A stretch of 64,000 bases of DNA, from positions 16,711,850 to 16,775,849 of the forward strand of contig CM077832.1 in assembly GCA_039720395.1 (NCBI GenBank). The letters are read 5' to 3'. Positions 10,889 to 22,517 of the stretch are shown in pieces. The notes under the pieces were generated by a model, which was not told where the DNA came from, did no database searches, and saw nothing but the letters and a program-made list of their open reading frames with translations. Made by a program: the position numbers and the translations under genes. How positions within the stretch are numbered: the stretch's first letter is position 1; every line of letters begins with the position of its first letter. Source of the stretch: Liquidambar formosana (Eukaryota > Streptophyta > Magnoliopsida > Saxifragales > Altingiaceae).

Positions 10889-12150
10889 ATGGTAGACCCC
10901 ATAATGATGGAAATATTGGCTCGAATGGAAGCAATAATGGGAAGGCTGGATGTATGTGTGGCTATGATCGATAGAAGAAATGATAAGTGAAGAAATACCT
11001 TCAGTAGGAAGAAAGGAGGAAGGGGCCTCGTTAGACAAAAAGGGTAAGTGAAAAGAAGAAAGAAACAAGGGAAATGAAAATGAAATGAAATGTGGGAAGA
11101 GGATGATTATGCTGACTATATGAAGAAGAAAAAAGAATGGGAAAAATGGGAAAAATATACAATAGGGTAGGAGGAGATGAAAGAGAAAGTAGAAAAAATG
11201 CATATAGCAATGCGAAAGTCCCAAGGTATTGATGATTTCATATTTGTTGGAGGATCGTCCTTTGATCCTTTAGCAAATTTACCATTGAAGTTCAAAATTG
11301 CTGACATAGAGAAGTTTGACGGGAATGGAGATCCCAAGCAGCATATTCACTAGTACATAAGTATTGTAAGAATGAAAGGGATGAATGAAGCCCAAGCATT
11401 GGCTACTTTTCCCCTATCACTCATTGGAGAGGCTTCCAAATGGTACTATGGCTTGGATAATACACAGATTCGTCTTGGGAACCATTAATGAAACTATTCA
11501 AAGACCAGTATAATTACAACAATATATTGGACACGAATTTACGTGATCTTGAGATGACAATACAAAAGTTTGGTGAAACATTTTCTGAATTCCTAGCAAG
11601 GTGGAGGAAAAAAGCAATCAAAATGGTGAACAAGCCTATAAAAAGGGATCAAGTCAATTTGATCATAAAAAATTTACAGCCTGTGTATTTCAATCGGTTA
11701 TTAACATCTCCTGTTATGAACTTTGAACAGCTGTATGATTGTGGGACCCGTATCGAACAAGTTATAAACAGTGGGCAAGTAGACAAAAATGAAGGGAAGG
11801 CGGTGAAGAAAACCTACGGATCTGGAGGAAGTTTTAAGAATCAAGGTGGAAATAGAGTTGCTAATCCGCCTTCAAACTCAAACACAGTAATGTCTTTGTC
11901 CAGAGATTTTGCTAATTTGATGAGAAGAGGGCATCTGCAAGCACTAGCACTGCGTCCTCTGCTTAATCCTATCCTACCGTGTTATAATTTGAATGAATTT
12001 TGTCATTTTCATCAAATGGTAGGGCATAAGACTGATAATTGTGCCAGGCTGAGACATGAAATCTAAGACCTGATTGATAACAAGAAGATCCCTCAGCTAG
12101 GAGAAAAGGCAGAACCAAACATCCATCAAAACCCTTTGCCAAAATACCAG
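10889..12150 (+). pseudogene. Element A gag, degenerate
   Basis: The capsid-type structural protein that packages element RNA. An ATG at 10889 starts a frame that meets TGA after about 34 codons. Further fragments follow: a FDGNGDP block near 11315 and a long open piece at 11488-12066 with FSEFLARWRKKA, which aligns with FSSYITRWRKKA of element B. A knuckle of the form C-x2-H-x4-H-x4-C (starting CHFHQMVGHKTDNC) lies near 12000. Stops include TAG at 11352 and TAA at 12064. Too damaged to make a full protein. Confidence 0.8.
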
Positions 12151-13010
12151 AGGAATGTTGTGCTTATAGAGCAAGGCATTGAGATATGGGATCCCTCCAA
12201 TCTTATAAAAGAAGTAATGGTATTAGATGTTAATGCTTGGATGGACTATAGTGAAGTCAATGTCAAAAAGGGGACTTTATGGGATTCTATGGATAATGTG
12301 GTAACAGAAAAAGATGGAATTTTGCATTTAACTCGGTCTGGGAGGCATTTCAAACCATTTTACTTGGAAGGGGATTACCTAGGGAGAGAAGTTAAGCTGG
12401 AAAGAAATAATAAGAAATTAGATGAAGAAGATGAGGAGGATCGTGTGTTGAAACAATTGAAGAAAACTCAGGCAAATATCTCCATATGGGGGCTCCTGGT
12501 GGCATCCAAGAAACATCATCAAGCAGTTCTAGAAGCTCTGGCCAAGAAAGAAGTACCAATGGAAACTTCACCAAAACAAGTTATAGCACTGATGGATATA
12601 AGTCCCGGGGGTAAAGCTATGTTAGCATTTTCAACAGAGGACTTACCAACTGAAGGATTAGCATATGCCAAGCCTTTATACATTACTGTAGAATGCAAGG
12701 GCAAGAAAATACCGGTGGTCCTGGTGGACAATGGGTCTGCCCTAAATGTGCGCCCAATGTGCACTGCCTCCAAGATGGGACTCATTGAAGAGCAACTTAC
12801 ACCATCCACTTTGATTGTGTGGGCTAATGACAATGGGTGCCGCAAAATTCTGGAACCTTTGAGGTTACATGTATTATGGGACCAGTGGAATCAGAAGTAG
12901 AATTCTATGTGATCGACATTGATACCAATTTCAATCTCCTATTGGAGAGAACATGGTTACACCCACTAAGAGTAGTGTCCTCTACAGTTCACTAGAAGAT
13001 TAAACTCCCA
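12136..13010 (+). pseudogene. Element A protease region
   Basis: The aspartic protease matures the polyprotein. The active-site block reads VDNGSALNV at about 12722-12750, matching IDNGSALNV in element B; Tat proteases commonly depart from the standard DTG/DSG here. Upstream, LKQLKKTQANISIWGLL is nearly identical in element B. The frame closes at TAG 12898-12900, but the homologous protein continues in a neighbouring frame (EFYVIDID.. then LLLERTWLHP), so there is a frameshift near 12870. Confidence 0.8.
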
Positions 13011-13960
13011 TAGAAAGAAGGAATACTGGTAATACACAGGGATGATGAAATCACTATTCTAATTTGTGAAGTAAAGGAAGAAGAAACTAAAATGACTTAG
13101 AGAGGATTTGAGATTATCTAGGTTATTGAAAAAATAGGGCCATATGAGATAGAAAATATTACACCTGATTTTGAGGAAGGTATCAGTCATATTGCTGCTC
13201 ATCTCATGAAAAAGATAAACTTTATGCTTAGAATGGGTCTGGGAAAATATAATAAAGGGGTGGCTGAATTCCTAGATTTCAAGCTACAGAATAATCATCT
13301 TAGGTTGGGATACAATAATGAAAATAATTGCTTGCTAATCAACTGAGGCACACTCAATGGGAACTATGTGAAAAAAGGAGATGACTTTCCTTACTACCTT
13401 GGTTTGATCTTGTAACTAGAAAAATGGTGCCAGGGCTAGAAATATTCTTTAATGCAGTGTTAAAGATTGGAAAAGAAGAGATGATTGGTACAAAGAAGGA
13501 GAAGTCAAAGACTAAAGACTAGAAGAATTTTCTGGAAGGGCAAATGATGCAAGCATTGCTAGAACCCAAGCAGACTGAGTGGATCAATGCCTTAACTGAT
13601 GGGGCTGCTGTTGACAACTCTGCTAATCTGATCAACTCTGCTGGTGGGTGTGCCAGTGCATTGGAATGGGAAAAAGAGGTTGAAATTGTAGCTAGCATTA
13701 TAACTAAGAATAAGCTCAAACTCAAAAATGTGACCACCCCTCTTATTGGTAATAACATCTTTAATTATGCGTATTTAGATGTGTCTTTCTATGACGAAAC
13801 TACATTATCATAGGATCTTGATTACATTAAAGAATTAATTAAAACGAACCAAGAAAGGAAAGTAATATATATTGAGGAAGAAACTATTTTAATAGACTTA
13901 GGTATTAATGAGAATCTTAAAGAAATATGAATTAATTCCACCTTGTTTGAAGAAGAATAG
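13011..13960 (+). pseudogene. Element A protease-RT linker
   Basis: A degenerate part of the polyprotein with several stops. The open piece 13544-13813 has no named domain. Element B has a candidate intron in the corresponding interval; none is obvious here. Confidence 0.5.
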
Positions 13961-14880
13961 GGCAAGCTGATAACCTTGTTGCATGAGTATAGTGATGTGT
14001 TCGCTTGGTCTTATCAAGACATGCTTAACATTGACCCTGATATAGCATAGCATCACATACCAATAAAAGAAGACGCTAAGCCAGTAAAGCAGAAGTTCCG
14101 CCGTATGAAGCATGAATAGATGATAAAAATCAATGATGAAGTCACTAAATTTCTTAATTTGGGGTTCATTCAGACAATGACACAGATTGACTAGGTAGCC
14201 AACATCGTGTCGATTCCAAAGAAAGATGGAAAAATACGGATGTGCATGGACTATAGGGACTTCTGTAAGGCATGCTTAAAAGATGATTTTTCGTTACTTC
14301 ACATCGATGTCCTGGTGGATAATACAGCTGGAAGTGTGATGATGTCTTTCATAGATGGATTCTCGGGTTACCATCAAATTAAGATGGCTCTAGAATATAT
14401 AAGCAAGACAAATTTTGTAACAGAATGGGGCATCTATGGCTACATAGTCATGCTTTTTGGCTTAAAGAATGTAGGGGCAACCTATCAGAGAATGGCTACT
14501 GCACTGTTACACAACATGATGCACAAAGAGGTGAAAATATATGTTGATGACATGGTCGTGAAGTTAGGAACCAGAGAAGAGCACTAGTTTAATCTAAAGA
14601 AATTTTTTGATAGGATCAGGAAATATAAACTAAGGCTAAACCCACAGAAATGTACTTTTGGGGTGATGACTGGGAAATTGTTGGGTTATGTGGTGAGTAG
14701 TAGAGGTATTGAGGTAGACCCGATGAAAGTCAAAGCCATCCTTGAAATGGCACCTCCAAAGATTGAGAAAGAAGTTAAATGATTTCTAGGGCGATTGTAG
14801 TACATTAGCTGTTTCATAGCCAAAATGTCTACTACTTGTGAACCAATCTTCAAGTTGTTGAAGGAAAGGGAAAGCAAAAA
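13961..14880 (+). pseudogene. Element A reverse transcriptase
   Basis: RNA-dependent DNA polymerase. Blocks in order: FAWSYQDM near 14000, PKKDGKIRMCMDYRD at 14215, SFIDGFSGYHQIKM at 14346, FGLKNVGATYQ at 14455 and the catalytic YVDDMVVK at about 14540. The catalytic Asp pair is intact. TAG and TAA stops occur before, between and after these blocks (for example 14584-14586), so no full enzyme can be made. Confidence 0.85.
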
Positions 14881-15300
14881 ATGGAATGATCAATGCTAGC
14901 AAGCCTTTGATACATTGAAGCAGTACCTTTTGAAGCTGCCAATTCTACAGCCTCCTAGGTTGGGAAAACCCTTGCTACTTTATCTGTCGATATTCGAAGA
15001 AGTATTAGGATGTACGTTGGCACATAATAATGGGCAAAGAGGTGAATATGCTACATACTACCCCAATAAAATGTTGCATGGTTATGAAACACGCTACTCT
15101 CCAATTAAGAAGTCATGTTTCATTCTCGTATGGACTACAAAAAAGTTGACACACATTCTGCTGAGTTATGAATTTTGGGTGGTAGCTTAAATGGATCCAT
15201 TAAAATACTTGTTTGAGAAGGCTGTACTGAATGGCAGAATGTCACGATGGGCGATAATCTTGGCAGGATATGAATTGAAGTATGCCACTTGAAAGAGTAA
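14881..15300 (+). pseudogene. Element A first RNase H (degenerate gypsy type)
   Basis: The region after RT (YLLKLPILQPP, LLLYLSIFEEVLG, YSPIKKSCFILVW) aligns with the connection/RNase H region of element B. The usual first catalytic Asp of a gypsy RNase H (LYTDAS) is absent (LYLSIF). This fits the Tat lineage, where a second RNase H took over. It ends in stops near 15190. Confidence 0.65.
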
Positions 15301-15324
15301 TAAAAGAGCTATAATAGCAGAACA

Positions 15325-15800
15325 TTGTGTAGAGCATCCAGTTATGGGCAAAATCTCAATAACGATTTTCCAAACGAGAATATTTTGACGATTGAAGAGG
15401 GAAGTGTGTGGAAGATGTACTTTGACGGAGCCTCGAATCAATATGGGGATAGAATTGGGGTATTACTAATTGCACCAGATGGTTCACACATCCCAATGTT
15501 CATAAAGTTGAATTTTGATAATTTAAACAACATAGTGGAGTATAAAGCGTGTATCACTAGAATAGAAGCTCTATTAGTTTTAGGGGTACGAGAAGTGGAG
15601 GTATACGGTGATTTTGCCTTGGTAATATCACAAGTTTAGAAAATCTAGAAGACCAGGGAAGAACATCTCAAGCCATACTAGGAGAATCTGGAGAAGTTGA
15701 CGCAGAAATTTGACAAGGTTACTTATACTCCACTTCCCAAGTCACAAAATCAGTTTGCTGATGCTCTAGCTACTCTAGCATCCATGATCAATGTACTAGA
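15325..15800 (+). pseudogene. Element A second RNase H (archaeal type)
   Basis: Blocks MYFDGAS, IGVLLIAPDG, VEYKACI and VEVYGDFALVI, followed across a TAG at about 15639 by NQFADALATLASM, are those of the extra RNase H typical of Tat elements. The D-E-D-D residues are visible. Interrupted by stops. Confidence 0.75.
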
Positions 15801-17138
15801 AAGGGCCCCAATAAAGCCATTAAGCATACACCAGAAGTCTCGACCAGCATATGAAGAAGCTAGGATGTTGATAGATGCAAAGCTTAATAATGGGAGACCT
15901 TGGTATTATGATATCGAAAAGGTGATTGAGAAAGATGAATATCGAGAAGGCATTAACAAGAAGGATAGAAGGGCATTGCGTCTTATGGCCGCACAGTACA
16001 TCTTATGTGGAGGAGATTTATATAGAAGATCATATGATGGGATTCATTTGTCATTTGTGGATAAAAAAAGGTACGAATTCTCATGGGAGAAGTGCGTGAA
16101 GGAATATGTGGGCCTCACATGAACGGCAAAATATTAGTGAAGAAAATAATCAAGATGGGATACTTCTGGACAACCATGGTAGGAGACTGTGTAGAGTATG
16201 TAAAGAAATGCCATCAATGCCAGGTGTATAGCAACTTGAACTATTTACTGCTAGTGGAATTGCATCAAATGACCTCACTATAACCATTTTCTACCTGGGG
16301 CATTAACATAATTGGAGAAATTAAACCCAAAGCTACGGATGGACACAGGTATATTCTGGTTGCCATAGACTACTTTACCAAATGGGTAGAAGCAGTTGCT
16401 TATACGAAGTTGAAGTCATTGCACGTAGCCGGGTTCCCTGAGCAGAACATTATATATCGGTACAGAGTGCCACATGAAGTGATCACAGATAATGGCTTAC
16501 ATTTCTAGAATGAGGTCAAAAGCACTGTTTGAAGAAGATCAGATAAAACATCACAAGTCTTCCCTGTATAGACCTCAGACGAATGGAACTATAGAAGCTG
16601 CCAACAAAAACATTAAGTCGATCCTGGAGAAAAGTGCAGTTACATACAAAGACTGGGCAGAGAAACTACCATTTTCACTATGGGGTTATCGTACATCCAT
16701 AAGAACATCAACTGGTGCTACACCATACTCTTTGGTGTACAGGATGGAAGTTGTACTACTAGTAGAGATAGAGGTTGGTTCACTGAGGACCATAATAGAG
16801 AATTAGATACCAGAAGCAGAGTAGGTGAAGAATAGGTATGAGTAGTTGGCATTGATTGACGAGAAGAGATTGTAGGCTTTGTATTATGTTCAAGGTTATT
16901 AGAAAAGAATTGCTAGAGTTTTCAACAAAAGGGTGAGGCCCAGAGAACTAAAGGAAGGAGATTTGGTGCTTAAGCAGATGCAAGCAAAAATATTTGATCC
17001 AAGGGGCAAATTTAGGCCCAATTAGATGGGCTTGTACATTATAAAGACGATCATGTTAGGAGGAGTAGTTAAGTTGATCGATAGGGATGGTAACGAGTTT
17101 ATGCAGCCGGTTAACATGGATTAATTACAAAAGTATTA
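15801..17138 (+). pseudogene. Element A integrase
   Basis: Integrase joins the cDNA to host DNA. Seen are the zinc-binding region (HMNGKIL..., KKCHQCQ near 16210), the core with WGINI near 16300 (first Asp lost to Asn), IDYFTKWVEA near 16370, VITDNG at 16480-16495 (second Asp present), RPQTNGTIEAANKN (catalytic Glu) near 16570, and the C-terminal block FDPRGKFRPN near 16995. Stops and frame changes occur (TAG at 16507-16509, several after 16803). The frame ends at TAA about 17138. Confidence 0.85.
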
Positions 17139-17919
17139 AGTATAAAAAGAAGCATACGAACTACGAGGACCTAATTTCCCAAGAAAAAGAAAAAAGGCAA
17201 GTCATGGTTGTCACACCCCATTTTTGCACCACCTTACTAGGGCTCATCATTTCATGCATGTTTTTGTTTTGTTTTTGAGTCTAGTCACTTGCATTAGGTT
17301 TCTAGAGTCACAAGGACAATAGGTATGAATTTTGGTTCAAATTGGAGTTGATCTTGAGGGATAATAAGAGCTTTTGTGACTTGAGGGGCATAATTGTCTT
17401 TTAAGTCCCAAACTTTTCATTTGACCTTGGAATGATCTCCAAATTATCAATTGGAGTTCATATGGATGCATAGGAGGTATTTCTAGGTTCAATTTGATAA
17501 ATCAATGGCTTGGGATTAAAATGGCTCGATGTAGTTCAAGATTGGTTAATTGACCCTTCTTTGGGTTAGCTTTAATTAACTCACAATTACCAACCAAATC
17601 TTTTCAAATTGACTTTTATTAGTCATCATTTTACCCCCAAAAGTGTTCTATGAAGTTCAATTTTGATGTGGAAAGTGTTTGGTATGACCCTATGTGCATG
17701 CCTATGCTTAGCAAAGGTAGAGAATAGCGGTTAACCGCCTTGTTCAAACCTAACCATGCCCCCATGGTTAGTGGTTTTCACCCTAAAATGTTCAAAAACA
17801 TATTCCTCATTGAAACACGGTCGTTTTGGCTTTTGTTTCATCAAAATCGGAGTTAATTTGCCCCCTGAAACACTTCTAGAAGGGAAGGGAGACAAAACAG
17901 GCAAAAAATTAGAAGTGGG

Positions 17920-17999
17920 CTCGGGTGACCACCCAAGCCTGGGCGGCTAGCCGCCTGGGCCCAGGTGGCTAGCCGCCCAGCCTTGGGTGGTCACCCGAG
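17920..17999. promoter_or_regulatory. 80-bp GC-rich palindrome in LTR
   Basis: The two 40-bp halves are reverse complements at 38 of 40 positions with no spacer. The ends are CTCGGGTGACC and GGTCACCCGAG, and the centre is GGGCCC. It lies 199 bp upstream of the LTR TATA box. Related 80-bp versions are at 40737, 42236 and 47211, and shorter ones at 27241 and 50423. Confidence 0.85.
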
Positions 18000-18197
18000 A
18001 CCACTTTCCTATTTACACCATGTTTCCTTGCTGAAGCGGATTCCTCCCTATTTTGACATACAAGGGCTCTTTTGGACGAGTTTCCTTCTAATTTTTGGTA
18101 ACTTCTGAGTTACTTAAGCCCCAAGGGGGTCTCTAATAGCCCTTGGATTAATTTTTAGGGTTTTAATCCCAGCCATTGGTTAATCCTAATTGAAGTC

Positions 18198-18205
18198 TAT
18201 AAATA
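18198..18205 (+). promoter_or_regulatory. TATA box of solo LTR
   Basis: TATAAATA followed by CCCCCC, in the U3 position of the LTR. Confidence 0.6.
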
Positions 18206-21200
18206 CCCCCCTATGCTTCAGCACAAGGGGGGCCACTTTATGCATTAATACTTGAGTGTTTGAGAGAGAATAAGAGAGAAAGACTTGAAGGAGAGCTGGA
18301 GTTCTTGCTGTAGCCTTGGAGAGGATTGGTTCAAGTCATCCATAAGAGCAAGGGAGAGTCTCTACAGCAGCAAGGAAGTTTCTTCTTAAGGTATTCCTCC
18401 CTCTTTGTTTATGCTGAATATGGGTTAGGCTTATTGCATGTTAAAGGTAACTTTTTTATCATGTATTAACACTCTAGCTAGTTAATATACATGGAATATC
18501 TATTGTTTATCTACTGTTTAGCATGCTTTAGGGTTGTCCTATGTGTTTTTTATGCATAGTTATGGTTCTTGTGCTCCTGTTGCCCTTGTGCTAGGATTAG
18601 TGTCATTACATGTTAGAGTTAGGATTTTCATCATGTTATGTTGCTTTAGTTAGTTAATATGCATGATTTAATTTCTGTTTAGTTTGGTTTTAGCATGACT
18701 AAAGTATGTTTTGTATGTCTTTAAGCATATTTGTGAGTTTAGGGTTTTAGAGTCATTGTTTTATATTCGTTTTCATATAGCATGATAAAGTAGACTTTTT
18801 TATTGGTTTTTATTCGTGTTTGCTGTATATGTCTTTCATATAGAGTAAATATGATGTTTTTGCATGCATGTTAGTATATTCTAGGGTTTTTATGCATAAT
18901 ATGGTTCTAGGAATATGTTAGGACTTATTATTGTTTGCTGTTTTTGCTGTTAGCATGCTTAGTAGATGATTTTAGGCCATAATACTATCCTGTCCAGATT
19001 TGCATATCATTGTTTTTGCATGGTTTTGAGCACTTGTAAGGGTGCAAATAGGTGTGGTATTTGTTCTATGACAAATAGGGCTGCCAATGTCTGAAATGGC
19101 TAATGCTTGGAGCTAATTGCGCTCAGGTAAGTGGGTGTGAAGGTGCCCCAATTCACCTCTCTTCCTTATCCTTTCTCTTCTCCCTATCTAGGGTTAATTT
19201 CTAATATGATCCTATGGTTTAATTAGAGGTTTCCTTCACCAACAAAATTCTGGTTTTTATTAAAGTTTCCATTTTGTGGAGTTCTTTCTAAAATCAAACT
19301 TTCTATTAATTCTCTTTTGATCAAATAAGGAAACCTAGGGTTTTAACCATAGGTTTGTATTAGGTCTTAACCTTAGTTCTAATCGAACTACGTGGACTTT
19401 GATCCATGTATTTCGTTGCATGGTACGTAGGCGCTCTTCGTGAGGCTCAAGTCCGTTCTAGGATCCAAGCATCCTAGGCTTCTTTTTGTTTTGTTTTCTT
19501 TTTCTTTATTTTCTGTTTTTATTTGCTTATTATGCATTGATGGATGAATGAAATATATGATATGCATGCAATTCTTGTGATGATATACTTGCTGATTTTT
19601 GTATGGAAAAGATCTTGATTTAGCCCAAATGAACTGAGAGACCGAAAGGGTGACATGGGTGCCTATAGGCTTTGCCTAGAACCTTCCCATGTCATAACTT
19701 AGCCTCCGAATCCCGATTTCTTTGGTTTCCAAAAGACTTGTTTTTGCCTTTCCTTTTTTATGGAGTCATTCAAAATTGTTTTCTTAAAACAAAATGGTTT
19801 TCCTTGTTTCCTTTAAAAAATAAGGTGGCGACTCCTTTCCTTTTCTTTTTGAAAACTTATTTTCTTTTAAATCCTTGTGGGCCAATTTCCGGGGTTCACA
19901 ATGGTATCACAAAATATAAGTTGAAATTTGGGAATACGTAGGCAGCCCTGAATGGGTGTGGTCCAAATCATAAAAGAGAAGGGTGATGGTGTAATCTGTG
20001 GGAGGAATGGTGAAACCAATTTGTAATCATTGAGATTCTTATTAAATACAAAGGTCAATTAAAAAGAAGATTCTTGAAAATGAATAACAAGTACATCTTG
20101 GTCATTTTTATTTAAATTGAAAATGTAAGTAGGAAATAATGAAAAATGCAGTGAAGTCTTAAAAAGATACAGCGATATGCGTCTTCTTTTCAATCTCTTG
20201 TCCTCTTTGAAGGCCGCTCTTCTCCAACTGATTCTTTTCTCTTCTGATGAATCCTTGTTTCCACTTTCTTGGCACTTTCCAAATCCATGACCAACTAGTT
20301 ATAATAGGATAAAGGTGGGCTTACTAGTTTTGGGCTCAGAGGTTGCTGATTTGTAGCCTGTTTTTCCATGATGATTGAACTCACTCAATGGTTCATATGG
20401 AAATGGAGCAGGTATACCCTGCATGGTCCTTGTTAAAAGCATATTGATTCTTCCTAAACTGGCATGCGACAAAAGCCATAAGATAGTACGAGATCGTACA
20501 TAGATTGATCAGCATTATACTTCCAGGGATCACCAACTTAGTGGTCATTTGATCAATATGCCACCACCAGCAGTACTAAAGGATGTGATGGCAGGGTAAG
20601 GAATCTAAAAATTCTCGTAGTGTCTCAAAATGGTGATAGCGTTCCAACCAATAAGGGTTTAATGTTGGTGCTTCAACCAATTGAAGTCGTTTATATAGCT
20701 ATATCTGATGCATGAAAAGAGTAAAAATGCATTGAAAGTTGATAGACAGAAGACAAGTGGAATGACTCTAATTGCTGAACTACTGGATAGTTAGAAGAGA
20801 AGATAGAAGCCAGCTTCTGATGTCTAGAATGGAGAAAGAATTGGCCATAATTCTTTGAAGAAGATATGGAAATCAAGAGATTGAAATGTCTATTTAGAAG
20901 GAGTAAATGGCTTTCCTATCAAAAATTGTTTATACATACACATATTCCTTTTATGCGTACACATAGCACGTTCTGTTACCCTTTTGTTTAGCCCATCTGA
21001 TGCTTTATAGTGTGCCTTATCCCAATTCAATAATTACCATCCATTTGTCAAAGATAAATGAGTTTATTTTTTACGTGATAATGTAAGTTCAAGTATTTTT
21101 TTTTTTAAAAAAGACTTCAAAAGAGTGCAAACAGGGGCAAGATTATCAAATCATTTGAATAAGAAAGGTGTGTCCATGTGCAAAATTGTTAAAACATTCA

Positions 21201-21902
21201 AAAAGAAGGAAAATGCCCCTGAGTGCAAGTCAAGTGGGCATGTTCAAAAACGACTAAAAAGAAAGAAATCATTCAAGTACATCCCAAAATAATAAATGTT
21301 TTAAGAATTAGAAAAGCAAGTCTGAAAAGAAAAGCAAGTATTATATCGAGTGGGAAACGTTAGATATTTATACATATGCATATACATTTCGTAGTCAACT
21401 CACAATGCAGGTAAAGAGAAGAAAAGAAAAATGCAAGGAATGGGCACATACTCAGTGAGTGCCAAGAGCCATATGATAACCCAAGACATTTTCTATGCAA
21501 GGAATGTGGGTCTCGGCAAGATGCCCCAATGGGGTCCACATAGCCCGAGAAAGAGGAGAATCAACACGACACACGTATAAAAAACAACACAAGTAAGTAA
21601 TAGCACAGTTATGTGATTACAAGCCACAAGTAAGTAATAGCACAGTTATGTGATAACATGCCAAACTTAAAAAATGCAAGAAACAAGAAATAAGAGAAAA
21701 AGCTGGTACAACACGGATCATGTGTACACATAAATGGAATATGTATATGCGCAAAGCATCCTTAGAAATAAATATAAGAGCAAGTTTTGCATAAAACTGA
21801 TGATCATGAATGAGCATTCAATTTAGTTTTCACAAGAAAAATAAAATAAATATGTAGATTATCATCTGTTGATTCAGATCTATGTATTAACACAAGTTTT
21901 AT

Positions 21903-22440
21903 GAGATTTGCTGAGGGAATCTTACTTTGCCTTAATAGGGCAAAAATATGAATTTTTGACTGAGATGCTTCGGGACAAGTCATGTCCTGACAAGACATTT
22001 GCAACTAGAATTGTTGTGGGGTTATAGTATTTCTTGAGATTTGCTGCAGAGATCTCAAAAACACATTTTTGACTGGGATGCTTCGGGACAAGTCATGTCT
22101 TGATAGGACATTTGCACCTAGAATTGCTGTGGGGTTCTAATATTTTTAGGGATTTGCTTCAGGGATCCCTCCTTATTTTGATTAAGCATTGATTTATTCA
22201 AACTACGTGAGGGTCTGATTTCTACGAAGTACGTAGGTAGCTAGATGCGTTTAGCGTGACCTAATGCATCACATGATTGCATACATGAGAATAAGTTTTT
22301 AGTTGCATTTTTGGGATTTGTTGCGGGGATCCCACTTTGATCATTTCAAATTACATAAAGGTCTGGTCTCTATGGAGTACATAGGCAACTAGATGCTTCT
22401 AGCATGACTCGATACATTGTATGATTGCATGTGATTTTCG
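21903..22440 (+). repeat. Imperfect tandem repeats in 3' UTR
   Basis: A GATTTGCTGCRGGGATCCC-like start recurs at about 21903, 22036, 22149 and 22313. Two units share the CTTCGGGACAAGTCATGTC block, and two share an ACTACGTGAGGGTCTGATTT..TACGTAGG block (about 22200 and 22355). Tandem repeats in the 3' UTR are a known trait of Tat/Ogre elements. Confidence 0.7.
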
Positions 22441-22499
22441 TGTGGACAAAATGTTCATCTATGGATTTTCTTTTGAATATTCCCCACAAAGTAGGAAGA

Positions 22500-22517
22500 A
22501 TTCGAAAGAGGGGCAAC
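22500..22517 (+). other. Polypurine tract of element A
   Basis: CGAAAGAGGGGCAAC lies directly before the TG of the 3' LTR. It would be the primer for plus-strand DNA synthesis. Confidence 0.75.

Larger units (their letters stand above)
17209..19900 (+). mobile_element. Solo LTR, TGTCACACCCC family
   Basis: A 2692-bp LTR from TGTCACACCCC to GGGTTCACA, flanked by an exact 5-bp duplication ATGGT (17204-17208 and 19901-19905). It splits the region just after element A integrase. No internal sequence remains, so the element was lost by LTR-LTR recombination. It contains an 80-bp palindrome, a TATA box, a leader stem-loop at 19388-19430 and a primer-site-like motif at 19826-19835. Related solo LTRs lie at 24918, 38862, 41528 and 46502. 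Confidence 0.93.
19906..22517 (+). other. Element A 3' UTR
   Basis: Internal sequence after pol. It opens with a block (ATACGTAGGCAGCC near 19934) also found after pol in element B (61437). Minus-strand frames between about 20180 and 20720 vaguely recall the C-terminal part of the element B mobile-domain gene, ending in a basic run (ERPSKRTRD), but this is weak. Bases 20900-21800 show nothing recognisable apart from a 31-bp direct repeat near 21590-21655. Imperfect tandem repeats follow. Confidence 0.6.

Noticed and set aside
10871..11337. Minus-strand Phe/Leu-rich ORFs opposite gag
   Set aside because: Complement of the Lys/Glu-rich gag region of element A; looks like a membrane protein only because of base composition.
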